In this document: positions 14,415-21,606 of the stretch, piece by piece | Layout of the letters: the number at the start of each line of letters is the position of its first letter | How positions within the stretch are numbered: the stretch's first letter is position 1 | NCBI GenBank assembly: GCA_964614375.1 | Contig: CAZTLI010000024.1 | Coordinates: 1 to 23,385 of the forward strand | DNA from: CAZTLI01 sp964614375 | GTDB lineage: Bacteria; Chloroflexota; Anaerolineae; Aggregatilineales; Phototrophicaceae | Direction of reading: 5' to 3' | DNA length: 23,385 bases | Position numbers and translations under genes: made by a program | Notes under the pieces: generated by a model | What the model was told of the DNA's origin: nothing | The model's database searches: none | The model's input: the letters and a program-made list of their open reading frames with translations, nothing else

Positions 14415-15467
14415 TCACTGGTCGAAGCGGAAGGGGTCGCTGCCTTCGACATCGGTCTCGCTGTATTCATAATCCAGCGACTCAAGGAACATTTCGGAGT
14501 CCTTGAATTTATCTACCCCTTTGATCGTGGGCGTGTCCTCATCAATATCAAAGTCGAGGTTGAGGTGGCGTTCACGGTCAAATAGAATCAGCGTATCATC
14601 TTCGCCATCATGGCGCATACTCTCATTTTCGACGATGGGTTCTTCTTCGGCGATGACTTCGTTCTCTTCGCCATTTTCACCTTCGGCCTTGATGACAATG
14701 ACGCTGATATTGTCTTTGCCCCCGCGCTCTAATGCCAGATTGAGGAGTTTTTCGCTGGCGTCTTCCGGCGTTTCCGATTCGATGACGAGGCGCGCAATTT
14801 CACCGGGTTTGACATGCAGGGTGAGGCCGTCTGAACACAGGACGAGGCGGTCATTGGCCTGGAGCAGATTAAAATAGACATCGACATCTATTTCATCGGC
14901 TTGACCGAGCGCGCGATAAAGGACATTTCGCATGGGGTGTTCGTCGGCTTCATCACGGGTGATATAGCCCGCGTCAATCAGCGCCTGTACGAAACTGTGG
15001 TCAGAAGTAATCTGCGTGATGTCGCCATCGTGCCCATCGACAAAATAGGCGCGGCTGTCGCCCACATGCGCGATGACAGCGCGATTGTCGCGCGCGTACA
15101 CCAGGGTGATGGTTGTGCCCATGCCTTTGAGTGCGGGTGTAGACTGGGCTTTTTCCATGATGTTGATGTTGGCTTCGCGGACGATGGTACGCAGTTTATC
15201 GGCGAGGTCGTCTTCATCGAGTTTGCTGTAATCTTCGGGCGTATGACTGGGGCCATCATTCATCCCGGCTTCGATGGTTTCGATAGCGATGCGACTGGCT
15301 TCCTCACCTGCGGCTGCGCCACCCATGCCATCGGCGACAATCGCCAGCATGAGCTGCTGTTCTTCAGGCAACCATAAATGCACACGGTCTTCATTATTCT
15401 CGCGCACTCGTCCCTTGTTGGTGCGGGCGCTGGCGCGTAGCCGAATTCCCTGCCCCGGATCAGGCAT
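14415..15467 (-). CDS. PP2C-family serine/threonine protein phosphatase with acidic C-terminal tail
   Basis: A 350-residue cytoplasmic protein. Residues 8-260 are the PP2C domain with its motifs intact: RASARTNKGRVRENNEDR (Arg and the metal-binding Asp27), VADGMGGAAAGEEAS (Asp46), GMGTTITL, AHVGDSRAYF, SDHSFVQALIDAG, ALG, LVLCSDGL (Asp213) and GGKDNISVIVI (Asp252). It removes phosphate from Ser/Thr in a metal-dependent manner and normally opposes a Hanks-type kinase; none lies in the window. Residues 261-350 form an unusual, very acidic, probably disordered tail with DTPTIKG and a Phe-rich end (DPFRFDQ). AAGGAGA 7 bases before the ATG fixes the start, and a promoter lies just upstream. It likely shares a transcript with PD40 gene C. 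Confidence 0.94.
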   Translation of the reverse strand: MPDPGQGIRLRASARTNKGRVRENNEDRVHLWLPEEQQLMLAIVADGMGGAAAGEEASRIAIETIEAGMNDGPSHTPEDYSKLDEDDLADKLRTIVREANINIMEKAQSTPALKGMGTTITLVYARDNRAVIAHVGDSRAYFVDGHDGDITQITSDHSFVQALIDAGYITRDEADEHPMRNVLYRALGQADEIDVDVYFNLLQANDRLVLCSDGLTLHVKPGEIARLVIESETPEDASEKLLNLALERGGKDNISVIVIKAEGENGEENEVIAEEEPIVENESMRHDGEDDTLILFDRERHLNLDFDIDEDTPTIKGVDKFKDSEMFLESLDYEYSETDVEGSDPFRFDQ

Positions 15468-15498
15468 ACCAGTCTCCTTAAAAAATGACCTTCACTCT

Positions 15499-15526
15499 AT
15501 TCTATTAAATCTAAGGCATCCTGCAA
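15499..15526 (-). promoter_or_regulatory. Sigma-70-type promoter of the PP2C gene
   Basis: On the minus strand TTGCAG (15521-15526) and TAGAAT (15499-15504) are 16 bases apart. Transcription would start near 15492, giving a leader of about 25 bases with AAGGAGA before the ATG. Confidence 0.6.
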
Positions 15527-15754
15527 ACCGCATAACAACAATGGAATATATGATACCACCCACAGTCACTGTATCACATTCGGCTATGGATTGTGAAGTT
15601 ATCTAGCCAATTCCTACAAAATCGCTACAGTCACAATACCCCAATCTGATTTCAGGGGCAAGCCAACCGGGTCTCGGGTTTCTGCACTATAACGAAGTCC
15701 AAACGATGGTTGCAAAGGGGGTGGTTCTTGTTATTCTGGTTCATGTGGGTGTTT

Positions 15755-15786
15755 AGGCACAGGGTTTAAACCCCCTGCCTGTCCGC
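15755..15786. repeat. Degenerate intergenic repeat with a TTTAAA-centred palindrome, copy 2
   Basis: The core AGGGTTTAAACCCCCT is almost fully self-complementary. It matches 3420-3451 at 23 of 32 positions in the same orientation. It may be a dispersed repeat or a protein-binding palindrome. Confidence 0.4.
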
Positions 15787-15851
15787 ATCAGGCTGGAGGC
15801 ATACTCACGCTTAGGAAGATGACTGTCCCTCGTCAAGCCTTCACAGTCCGC

Positions 15852-15857
15852 TATAAT
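15852..15857 (+). promoter_or_regulatory. Putative -10 box of the rhomboid gene
   Basis: A perfect TATAAT with no good -35 hexamer at the right distance. The start site would be near 15864, leaving only 10 bases before the ATG at 15874 but 25 before the in-frame ATG at 15889. That slightly favours the later start for the protein. Confidence 0.4.
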
Positions 15858-15873
15858 AAGCACAGCGAAGCAG

Positions 15874-16746
15874 ATGAAAGTGACAGGTATGCAGCCCGAA
15901 TCCCCCAATCCGCAAGACAACCGTCCCAAACGCCGTCCCCATCCACTCGAAGTCAAACCGACTCCGCCGCCCCCATCGCCCGAATCGGAATCGGAGGAGG
16001 GGCGTCAGCAAGGTATTCTGCACATCGAGGCGGTGATTCCGCGGGTGACACAGGCGCTGCTGGTCATCAATATCATCATCTTCGCGGTGGGCTATTTACT
16101 GCCTGACCTCAACAACGAAATTCTGAATTTCGGCGCGAACGACCCGCAGGCGGTGCTGGTGAATGGGGAATATCATCGGCTGTTCACGGCGATGTTCCTG
16201 CACGCAGACCCGGTGCATCTATTTTTCAATATGTACTTTATCTACATTATCGGCAGCACGCTGGAGCGGATGTTTGGTCATGCGCGCTTTCTGGTGATTT
16301 ATGTGGCGGGCGGCTTGCTGGGGTCGGTAACGAGCGTCGTGCTGGGGGATTTCAATACGGCGTCGGTGGGCGCATCGGGCGCGGCCTTTGCGCTATTGGC
16401 GGCGGAACTGGTGTTTTTGTATCGGCATCGGCGTTTATTCGGGCGGCGCGGACGTTCACGCTTCATTTATCTGGCGCTATTGGCGGCGATTAACCTCGCG
16501 CTCGGTTTTGCCAGTCCACGGATTGACAATCTGGGGCACATCGGCGGACTCATCGGTGGCCTGGCGCTGACGTGGTTTATCGGCCCGATTTATCTGCTGA
16601 AACGCCATCCCGATTACGCCAATTCAGAGACGGTACACATTCAGGCCGAAGACAGCAATCCGCTGCATACCAATTACTGGGCGGTGTCGATTTATACGTC
16701 ACTCGTGCTCGGTTTCTTGATTATCGGCGTCGTCAGCGCCCGATGA
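15874..16746 (+). CDS. Rhomboid-family intramembrane serine protease
   Basis: A 290-residue membrane protein. Residues 1-45 are a Pro-rich, charged cytoplasmic stretch. Helices follow from about 58 to 235, with a further one at 268-287. The catalytic dyad is present: Ser168 in VGASGAAF (GxSG) and His222 in NLGHIGGLIGG. The conserved HxxxN (His115, Asn119 in VHLFFNMYF) stabilises the oxyanion hole, and 'GSTLERMFG' is the usual L1-region signature. It cleaves single-pass membrane proteins within the bilayer; its substrate is unknown. The extra seventh helix after the six-helix core occurs in some bacterial rhomboids. The start could also be ATG 15889; neither has a strong ribosome site. Its 3' end overlaps the convergent DUF2304 gene by 48 bases. 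Confidence 0.93.
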   Translation: MKVTGMQPESPNPQDNRPKRRPHPLEVKPTPPPPSPESESEEGRQQGILHIEAVIPRVTQALLVINIIIFAVGYLLPDLNNEILNFGANDPQAVLVNGEYHRLFTAMFLHADPVHLFFNMYFIYIIGSTLERMFGHARFLVIYVAGGLLGSVTSVVLGDFNTASVGASGAAFALLAAELVFLYRHRRLFGRRGRSRFIYLALLAAINLALGFASPRIDNLGHIGGLIGGLALTWFIGPIYLLKRHPDYANSETVHIQAEDSNPLHTNYWAVSIYTSLVLGFLIIGVVSAR

Positions 16747-17097
16747 GTCGGTTGAACGCAGCGTCTCGATTTCATAGCGCAGCAGGGCGACCTGTTGGGC
16801 GATGTCCTTATTTTCCTGCGTGAGTTTGGTAATCACCATCGAGAAATACAGCAGCAGCAGCAGCACAAACAGCACCGCCACGATGAACAGCAAATTGGGC
16901 GGATAGACGATGCCGACCATCGCCGATAGCCCATGCAGCAAATCCCGCCAGACATTCAAGACCAGCAGCACAATCGCCGTCGCCAACCACAGCAGCGAAT
17001 ACTCCTCGCGCAGCCGCCGCTGTCGCACCAGTTCCAGCACGAACAGCAGCGCCACCAACGACGCCCCAATGCCCAGAATCACACTTCGTTCCGTCAT
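16699..17097 (-). CDS. DUF2304-family small membrane protein
   Basis: A 132-residue protein with three membrane helices (about 5-22, 36-54 and 66-92). It has the DUF2304 signature between them: LVRQRRLREEYSLLWL, then VWRDLLHGLSAMVGIVYPPNLLF. A coiled-coil-like tail follows (TKLTQENKDIAQQVALLRYEIETL) and then an acidic end. DUF2304 proteins are often found near glycosyltransferase genes, but the biochemical role is not known; the glycosyltransferase here is 3.5 kb away and separate. A strong GAGGAGG lies about 8 bases before the ATG. The gene converges on the rhomboid gene and overlaps its last 48 bases. Confidence 0.88.
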   Translation of the reverse strand: MTERSVILGIGASLVALLFVLELVRQRRLREEYSLLWLATAIVLLVLNVWRDLLHGLSAMVGIVYPPNLLFIVAVLFVLLLLLYFSMVITKLTQENKDIAQQVALLRYEIETLRSTDSSGADDADNQETEHE

Positions 17098-17124
17098 GCC
17101 CGTGTCCTCCTCATCGTTTGGGGC

Positions 17125-17146
17125 AGTATAGTCTAATCGTAATTAG
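17125..17146 (-). promoter_or_regulatory. Putative -10 box with adjacent dyad, DUF2304 promoter
   Basis: On the minus strand TATACT (17125-17130) is preceded by the dyad CTAAT-N4-ATTAG (17133-17146), which lies in the spacer and could bind a repressor. The -35 region is weak. Confidence 0.35.
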
Positions 17147-17379
17147 GCGAGAAGTGCAGGCTCTTTGCCGGAGACTGAAGTCATCAGGCTGCCCGAAAGC
17201 CAGGTCATCAAAAAACGGGATAACCGGAAGATTTTGTTAAAGACCATATACCCCTTGCCAGATCGCGCAGCTGCATAAGTCCTGCCTAATAGCAAAAACC
17301 CGATCCCTTTACACTGTGCCGTTCAGCCAGCGTCCGACCATGAAAATCGGGCAGTTCGTCGCGCTATTGACCCCTATCT

Positions 17380-17414
17380 CCCCAAAAACCTGCCCGTTTT
17401 TCCGGGTTTTGGGG
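17380..17414 (+). other. Strong nested hairpin upstream of the LLM oxidoreductase
   Basis: CCCCAAAA and TTTTGGGG form an 8-base-pair outer stem. Inside it CCCG and CGGG pair around a T-rich loop. It lies 55 bases before the ATG. It could be a leader structure, an end signal for upstream transcription or an operator; the inner stem is followed by TTTT, a weak terminator-like feature. Confidence 0.45.
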
Positions 17415-17468
17415 TGGATATTATCGGTATACTTAACCCATCGTTATAACAGGAGGAGCTTTAAGCGA

Positions 17469-18353
17469 ATGCGGATTAGTTTACAAATCCCTTATTTTAA
17501 GTATGGTGATACGCCCAACGATATTCGCCCGAAACTCAAAGCGATGGCACAAACCGCCGAAGCCGCTGGATTTTATAGCATCTGGGTGATGGATCACTTC
17601 TTTCAACTGGGTGGCTGGCTTGGCCCTCATGAAGACCCCATGCTCGAAGGTTACAGCACACTGACCTATCTCGCCGGGCTGACGGAAAAGGTCAAATTGG
17701 GCACGCTGGTGACGGGCGTGATTTATCGCAATCCCGGCTTTCTGGCGAAGGCCGTCACGACGCTGGATGTGCTGTCGGGTGGACGCGCCTATTTTGGCGT
17801 GGGTGCGGCGTGGTTTGAGCGCGAATCGAAGGCGCTGGGTTTCCCGTTCCCGCCCGTCGCCACACGTTTTGAAATGCTGGAAGAAGCCTTGCAAATCGCG
17901 CGGCAGATGTGGTCGGACAATGATGGTGCGTATAACGGCAAACACTATCAATTGGCGGAAACCATCAACAATCCCCAACCCATCCAGAAACCCTATCCGC
18001 CGATTATGATCGGGGGCATGGGCGAGAAGAAAACGCTGCGCTTCGTCGCGCAGTATGCCGATGCGACCAATCTGTTCGCCCGCATGGGCGTGGATGTGTT
18101 GAAGCATAAGCTGGATGTGCTGCGCCAACATTGCGATGATCTCGGACGCGATTATGACACGATTGAGAAAACCACACTCAGCACGGTCTTCGGCCCCGAT
18201 GAACCATCAACCCCAGCCGATATTATCGCGTTCTGTCGTGAATTGGCGGGCATCGGCATCGAACATGCAATTTTCAATATGCCTGTCGCCCATGACATCA
18301 AACCGCTGGAAACCATTGGCAAAGAGGTCATTCCGGCAGTGGCAGACCTATAG
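17469..18353 (+). CDS. LLM-class (luciferase-like) oxidoreductase, probably F420-dependent
   Basis: A 294-residue TIM-barrel enzyme of the bacterial luciferase-like family. Typical segments are AQTAEAAGFYSIWVMDHFFQ near 27-46, LAGLTEKVKLGTLVTGVIYRNPG, LDVLSGGRAYFGVGAAWFERE, RFEMLEEALQIARQMW, PPIMIGGMGEKKTLR and a late ADATNLF. This closely follows the F420-dependent TIGR03560-like subgroup. Such enzymes move hydride between F420H2 (or FMNH2) and an organic substrate; the substrate here cannot be told. The start at 17469 matches the usual N-terminus (MRISLQIPYF) and has AGGAGG 12 bases upstream. The gene converges on a Crp/Fnr regulator with a shared terminator hairpin between them. Confidence 0.9.
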   Translation: MRISLQIPYFKYGDTPNDIRPKLKAMAQTAEAAGFYSIWVMDHFFQLGGWLGPHEDPMLEGYSTLTYLAGLTEKVKLGTLVTGVIYRNPGFLAKAVTTLDVLSGGRAYFGVGAAWFERESKALGFPFPPVATRFEMLEEALQIARQMWSDNDGAYNGKHYQLAETINNPQPIQKPYPPIMIGGMGEKKTLRFVAQYADATNLFARMGVDVLKHKLDVLRQHCDDLGRDYDTIEKTTLSTVFGPDEPSTPADIIAFCRELAGIGIEHAIFNMPVAHDIKPLETIGKEVIPAVADL

Positions 18354-18408
18354 GGGGACATCCCTGGTCATCATCAGGTAGGTAGAACAATCTGCAAATT
18401 CAACCCAA

Positions 18409-18437
18409 AACACGCACTGACTCGGGTCTTGCGTGTT
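18409..18437. terminator. Two-way terminator hairpin between convergent genes
   Basis: AACACGCA and TGCGTGTT form an 8-base-pair stem, with a further GAC/GTC pairing inside the loop. The plus side continues GTTTG. On the minus strand the stem ends in TTTT. It serves the LLM gene from the left and the Crp/Fnr gene from the right. Confidence 0.65.
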
Positions 18438-18482
18438 GTTTGTGCAGGGTTATCACGTTTGCGGGCAGCTAGTCTCGTCACC

Positions 18483-19145
18483 CTACTGTGTCAATTCCTC
18501 AAGCGCGGGGCGATTGTAGATGTGTATTAGCGGGTAATCGGCGCTGATGATACCCGCTTCGACCAGTTCTTTGAGCACGCGATTCAGATGGCGCGAGGTT
18601 GTGCCCAGTAACGAGGCGAGGTCTTCTTTATCGGGCGGCATAATTACGTCATCCGCCGACGTGTGTGCCAGTATATACAACGCCAGCCGATTGATCACGG
18701 GCAGTATCTGGTTCATCTGCAAGGCATTGGTTTCATACAACTTATGCCGGAGTTGATCAATCAGAAAGCGCAAAAATCGCGGGTCGTCCGCGCCATAGCG
18801 CTCGACGATGCTGCGCGCTATCCCCAGCATCATCGTGTCTTGCGTGGCAATGACATTACTCAGCACGCGAACATCGCTCAAAATCTCCATATCGCCGATA
18901 GCGGCAAACGGTTTCGACAGCGCGATGACGGCGAGTTTGCCATTGAGGTGATAATGGTTGCACTGCACTTGCCCTTCAACCAGAAAATAGAGATAGTGCT
19001 GCTCGTCCTCTTCGACATAGACATGGCTGTAGGGCGGGAAGTGGAACAGGCGTAAGTGCGCCAGTAAATCATCATTGAGAAAACGCGCCATCTCAAATTT
19101 TGAAATATAGTGCTCAATCGTCTGCTCGGCGTTCGCCACGCGCAT
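18483..19145 (-). CDS. Crp/Fnr-family transcription regulator (YeiL-like)
   Basis: A 220-residue regulator. Residues 15-120 form the cyclic-nucleotide-binding-type beta-barrel (VYVEEDEQHYLYFLVEGQVQC, KLAVIALSKPFAAIGDMEIL). A long dimer helix lies at about 118-150, and the Crp-type winged helix at 150-215 has the recognition region DKEDLASLLGTTSRHLNRVLKEL. The layout is close to E. coli YeiL. It has only one Cys, so no Fnr-type iron-sulfur cluster is expected, and the cAMP-contact residues of CRP are not evident; the signal is unknown. GGGAG lies about 8 bases before the ATG. It is divergent from a small gene whose promoter carries a perfect palindrome (19205-19216), a likely binding site for this protein. 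Confidence 0.92.
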   Translation of the reverse strand: MRVANAEQTIEHYISKFEMARFLNDDLLAHLRLFHFPPYSHVYVEEDEQHYLYFLVEGQVQCNHYHLNGKLAVIALSKPFAAIGDMEILSDVRVLSNVIATQDTMMLGIARSIVERYGADDPRFLRFLIDQLRHKLYETNALQMNQILPVINRLALYILAHTSADDVIMPPDKEDLASLLGTTSRHLNRVLKELVEAGIISADYPLIHIYNRPALEELTQ

Positions 19146-19204
19146 GACCTATCTCCCGTCTCTTGTGTCACTGCCACCCTATCGTAACTGAATTTTTACG
19201 TTTG

Positions 19205-19245
19205 GGACATATGTCCTTGAGGCCGATTCGAGACCGTCATATACT
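19205..19245 (+). promoter_or_regulatory. Promoter with upstream palindrome, likely class II Crp/Fnr site
   Basis: TTGAGG (19217-19222) and TATACT (19240-19245) are 17 bases apart and point toward the small gene at 19285, with a start near 19252. The perfect 12-base palindrome GGACATATGTCC (19205-19216) is centred 41.5 bases upstream of that start, exactly where class II Crp/Fnr activators sit. It also lies 60 bases before the regulator's own ATG, so it may control both directions. Confidence 0.65.
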
Positions 19246-19284
19246 CATCATTGTCAAAAGAAAGCTGAAAGAAGGTTAGACACC

Positions 19285-19473
19285 ATGACATACAAACTAG
19301 CCCCGCGCGCAACGCAAACCCTGCCCATCGTGCATAGTGAAGCGGTCAATCGCGCCGAACTCACCGACGCGGCGATTCAGAAAGCGATTCTGCGCCGTCG
19401 CATGTATGAACGCATTGCCCAGGGCAACGCCCTCGCCGAATCCGAAGTCCATGCGAACCGCAAATGGCAGTGA
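19285..19473 (+). CDS. Small 62-residue hypothetical protein, probable Crp/Fnr target
   Basis: Sixty-two codons starting MTYKLAPRATQTLP. The middle is helical and charged (LTDAAIQKAILRRRMYERIAQ), with no signal peptide or membrane helix and no family I recognise. The net charge is basic. Support for being real: a -35/-10 pair with ideal spacing upstream, AAGG about 10 bases before the ATG, and a hairpin 60 bases after the stop. It is divergent from the Crp/Fnr regulator, so regulation by that protein is likely. The function is unknown. Confidence 0.6.
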   Translation: MTYKLAPRATQTLPIVHSEAVNRAELTDAAIQKAILRRRMYERIAQGNALAESEVHANRKWQ

Positions 19474-19533
19474 TTGCCCTCGACCCTCAACAACGCGCAT
19501 CCTCAACCTCGCAAACCCTGAGGCACAAGCGAT

Positions 19534-19559
19534 GGCAACAAGACTTTCCCCTTGTTGTC
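19534..19559 (+). terminator. Hairpin after the small gene, possible terminator
   Basis: GGCAACAAG and CTTGTTGTC pair over nine positions (one G-U) around an 8-base loop. There is no T tract afterward, so termination efficiency is uncertain. Confidence 0.4.
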
Positions 19560-19617
19560 GTCGCTGGATACGTTTAACCCCTGTGTGTGCCTGAGACGAA
19601 ATGTAATGCAGCCCTAT

Positions 19618-20874
19618 CTATACCGATAATATCTGCTGAATCTGCTGTGCCGCGTTGGCGACCCCATCTTCCGCCCGAATCTGCTCACCGAGCGCCGCCG
19701 CCCGCTGCTGCGTCGCCTTGTCTGTCACCAGCGTGTGGATGGCCCCGGTCAGTTTATCGGCTGTGAGCTTATGACGCGGAATCGGTTTTGCGCCGACGCC
19801 CAATTCATAGACCCGTCGTGCCCAATAGGGCTGGTCGGTGAAATGGGGGATGATGGTTGATGGGACGCCTGCGCGTAAAGCCGCCGCCGTCGTGCCCGCG
19901 CCACCATGATGCACCACACCCGCCATCCGTGGGAACAACCAGCTATGCGGCGCAGAATCCAGCACATATACCGATTCGGGCAAATCTTGCGGGACCAACC
20001 CCGCCCATCCACTGGCGATGATGCCCCGCTGCCCGGTTTGTGCCAGTGCATCCAGCATCATCTGCACCGTTTGCTCTGGATTGCGATTGGACATACTGCC
20101 GAAGCCCAGATAAATCGGTGGCGCGCCCGAATCCAGAAAGTCGAGCAGGTCTTGTGGCGGTGACCAATCATCCTCATCGTCCAGAAACCAGTAACCCGTG
20201 ATGCAGACGCTTTCAGGCCAATCGGCGGGGCGTGGCACAACCCGCGGACTGAAGCCATAGAGGGTCGGGGTTGATTTGAGCGCCGCGAACATGGCCTTGC
20301 GCCGGGTCGGCGCTAGGCCGATGGTTTCGCGCAGGCGATTGGTCAGGCTGCTGGTCAACCACCACACCATCACCTCAAATATCCAGCCCGCCAGTTTGTT
20401 GATGCGACTGGGACGACTGGCGATAAAGGGCGTGACAATCGCCCGACCATCCTGGGTGGTATGCACAGGCTGCAATAAAGCCATGATATGCGGCTTATTG
20501 AGCCTTTCACACAGCGACTGCACAAAGGTCATCGACGTGAAACCACTAATCATGACATCGGTTTGCTGGCACAGCGCCCACATCTCTTGAATCGCGGGCC
20601 AGCCATGTTCGTGCAGCAGGTGTTTCATGTGGCGGATTTCGTTAAATTGATTTCTGCCGCTTTCGACCCATGCTTGCCCGCCTTCGCTGTTCATCAGGGC
20701 ATGTATATCGACACTCAACGGCGCATAATCCAGCCCATGCGACTGTACCCAGCCACGCATAGTCAGCGCTGCCGCGATTTGGACCGCATAGCCCGCCGCT
20801 TGTAAGCCCTTTCCGAGTGCAATCGCAGGCTGTACGTCGCCGCGTGTGCCAAAAGCCACTATAGTCAGGCGCAT
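19618..20874 (-). CDS. Family 1 (UGT-type) glycosyltransferase, sterol/lipid glucosyltransferase-like
   Basis: A 418-residue two-Rossmann (GT-B) enzyme. The N-terminal domain starts MRLTIVAFGTRGDVQPAIALGKGL, the classic acceptor-side opening of UGT80/macrolide-type transferases. The C-terminal domain has YLGFGSMSN near 255-263 and the donor-binding region VVHHGGAGTTAAALRAGVPS (His322 on), then PHFTDQPYWARRV with the Asp-Gln that contacts the sugar. It transfers a sugar, probably from a UDP- or other nucleotide donor, onto a lipid, sterol-like or secondary-metabolite acceptor; the acceptor is unknown. There is no signal peptide. The start at 20874 follows GAGGGG by 5 bases and matches the family start; an in-frame ATG at 20904 has no support. 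No neighbour in its pathway is evident. Confidence 0.93.
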   Translation of the reverse strand: MRLTIVAFGTRGDVQPAIALGKGLQAAGYAVQIAAALTMRGWVQSHGLDYAPLSVDIHALMNSEGGQAWVESGRNQFNEIRHMKHLLHEHGWPAIQEMWALCQQTDVMISGFTSMTFVQSLCERLNKPHIMALLQPVHTTQDGRAIVTPFIASRPSRINKLAGWIFEVMVWWLTSSLTNRLRETIGLAPTRRKAMFAALKSTPTLYGFSPRVVPRPADWPESVCITGYWFLDDEDDWSPPQDLLDFLDSGAPPIYLGFGSMSNRNPEQTVQMMLDALAQTGQRGIIASGWAGLVPQDLPESVYVLDSAPHSWLFPRMAGVVHHGGAGTTAAALRAGVPSTIIPHFTDQPYWARRVYELGVGAKPIPRHKLTADKLTGAIHTLVTDKATQQRAAALGEQIRAEDGVANAAQQIQQILSV

Positions 20875-21069
20875 AGTCCCCTCTTTATAATTCAGTTCGT
20901 GCAATTTATCACAAGTTACTTAAGGATATGCGAGGCGCGGCCCAAAAGTCAACCAGAGAATCTGTCCGATTTAAGACCAGATAATAGGCCACAAAATGAC
21001 GATTCTGATGTTACAATGGGCGTGAATTATTCTGGTACTTTGACTGAACCCAATGGAGAGGCGCTTTCG

Positions 21070-21348
21070 ATGTCCGAGACATTCGATAAACTGAAAGAAA
21101 TGCTCACCAAACAGGGCACACTCAGCAATGATGATGTTGAAAAAATGGTCAAAGAGCATGGCGATATGACCGACGACGAGAAAATGTGGCTGGAATCGGA
21201 ACGGCACAAACTGGAACGGTCACAGGCAGAGACCATTACACTGGAGCAATACCTCGAAGCGACGAAAGTGCTCGATAGTGCCGAAGAAGGCTCTGAGGAG
21301 TATAAAAAGGCCGAAGCCCTGGTCGAAAAATATGAAGCGGGGATGTAA
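21070..21348 (+). CDS. Small acidic helical hypothetical protein
   Basis: Ninety-two residues, starting MSETFDKLKEMLTKQG. It is highly charged with no hydrophobic helix and is nearly all predicted helix (EKMVKEHGDMTDDEKMWLES, ITLEQYLEATKVLDSAEEGS, KKAEALVEKYEAGM). No family is recognised; a small all-helical cytoplasmic bundle is likely. The start at 21070 has GGAGAGG 8 bases upstream. An earlier in-frame ATG at 21016 (18 residues more) has no ribosome site and overlaps a TACAAT that could be the -10 box, so it is rejected. It is divergent from the glycosyltransferase, with 195 bases between them. Confidence 0.75.
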   Translation: MSETFDKLKEMLTKQGTLSNDDVEKMVKEHGDMTDDEKMWLESERHKLERSQAETITLEQYLEATKVLDSAEEGSEEYKKAEALVEKYEAGM

Positions 21349-21606
21349 TATCGGTCTGGATAGAGATGTCTATTTTATGCAATAGCATGATCTATAAATT
21401 GGCAGCTTGTAGTTTCGGTGATGAGGTAAAAGTGATGCGTAGTGCGTAAAAGATGTCTCGCGACGCAGGAGCAGCAGCGTCTTCGCAGCGTTGGTGCTGA
21501 ATCTTCAGGACTCGGCACACGGTACTCATTACTTCTGCAAACAGGCAGTTCATGGTGACGACGTGTACGACAGCTACCCATTTGAAAACAATCTTTTGAG
21601 GCCATT

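Larger units (their letters stand above)
15468..15873. other. Intergenic region between divergent PP2C and rhomboid genes
   Basis: About 400 bases holding the PP2C promoter at the left, a copy of the TTTAAA-centred repeat (15755-15786) in the middle and a -10 box for the rhomboid gene at the right. I see no gene in the remainder. Confidence 0.6.
17098..17468. other. Intergenic region between divergent DUF2304 and LLM oxidoreductase genes
   Basis: About 370 bases. The left end has a -10 box and dyad for the DUF2304 gene (17125-17146). The right end has a strong hairpin (17380-17414) and AGGAGG before the oxidoreductase. An in-frame upstream ATG at 17316 would extend the oxidoreductase by 51 residues, but that segment has no family similarity. 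Nothing else recognisable. Confidence 0.6.

Noticed and set aside
14901..15377. A 158-codon rightward frame
   Set aside because: It is antisense to the PP2C core, where all catalytic motifs are intact on the minus strand.
17316..17468. N-terminal extension of the LLM oxidoreductase
   Set aside because: The extension crosses the hairpin and ribosome site. The family start and AGGAGG fit the ATG at 17469.
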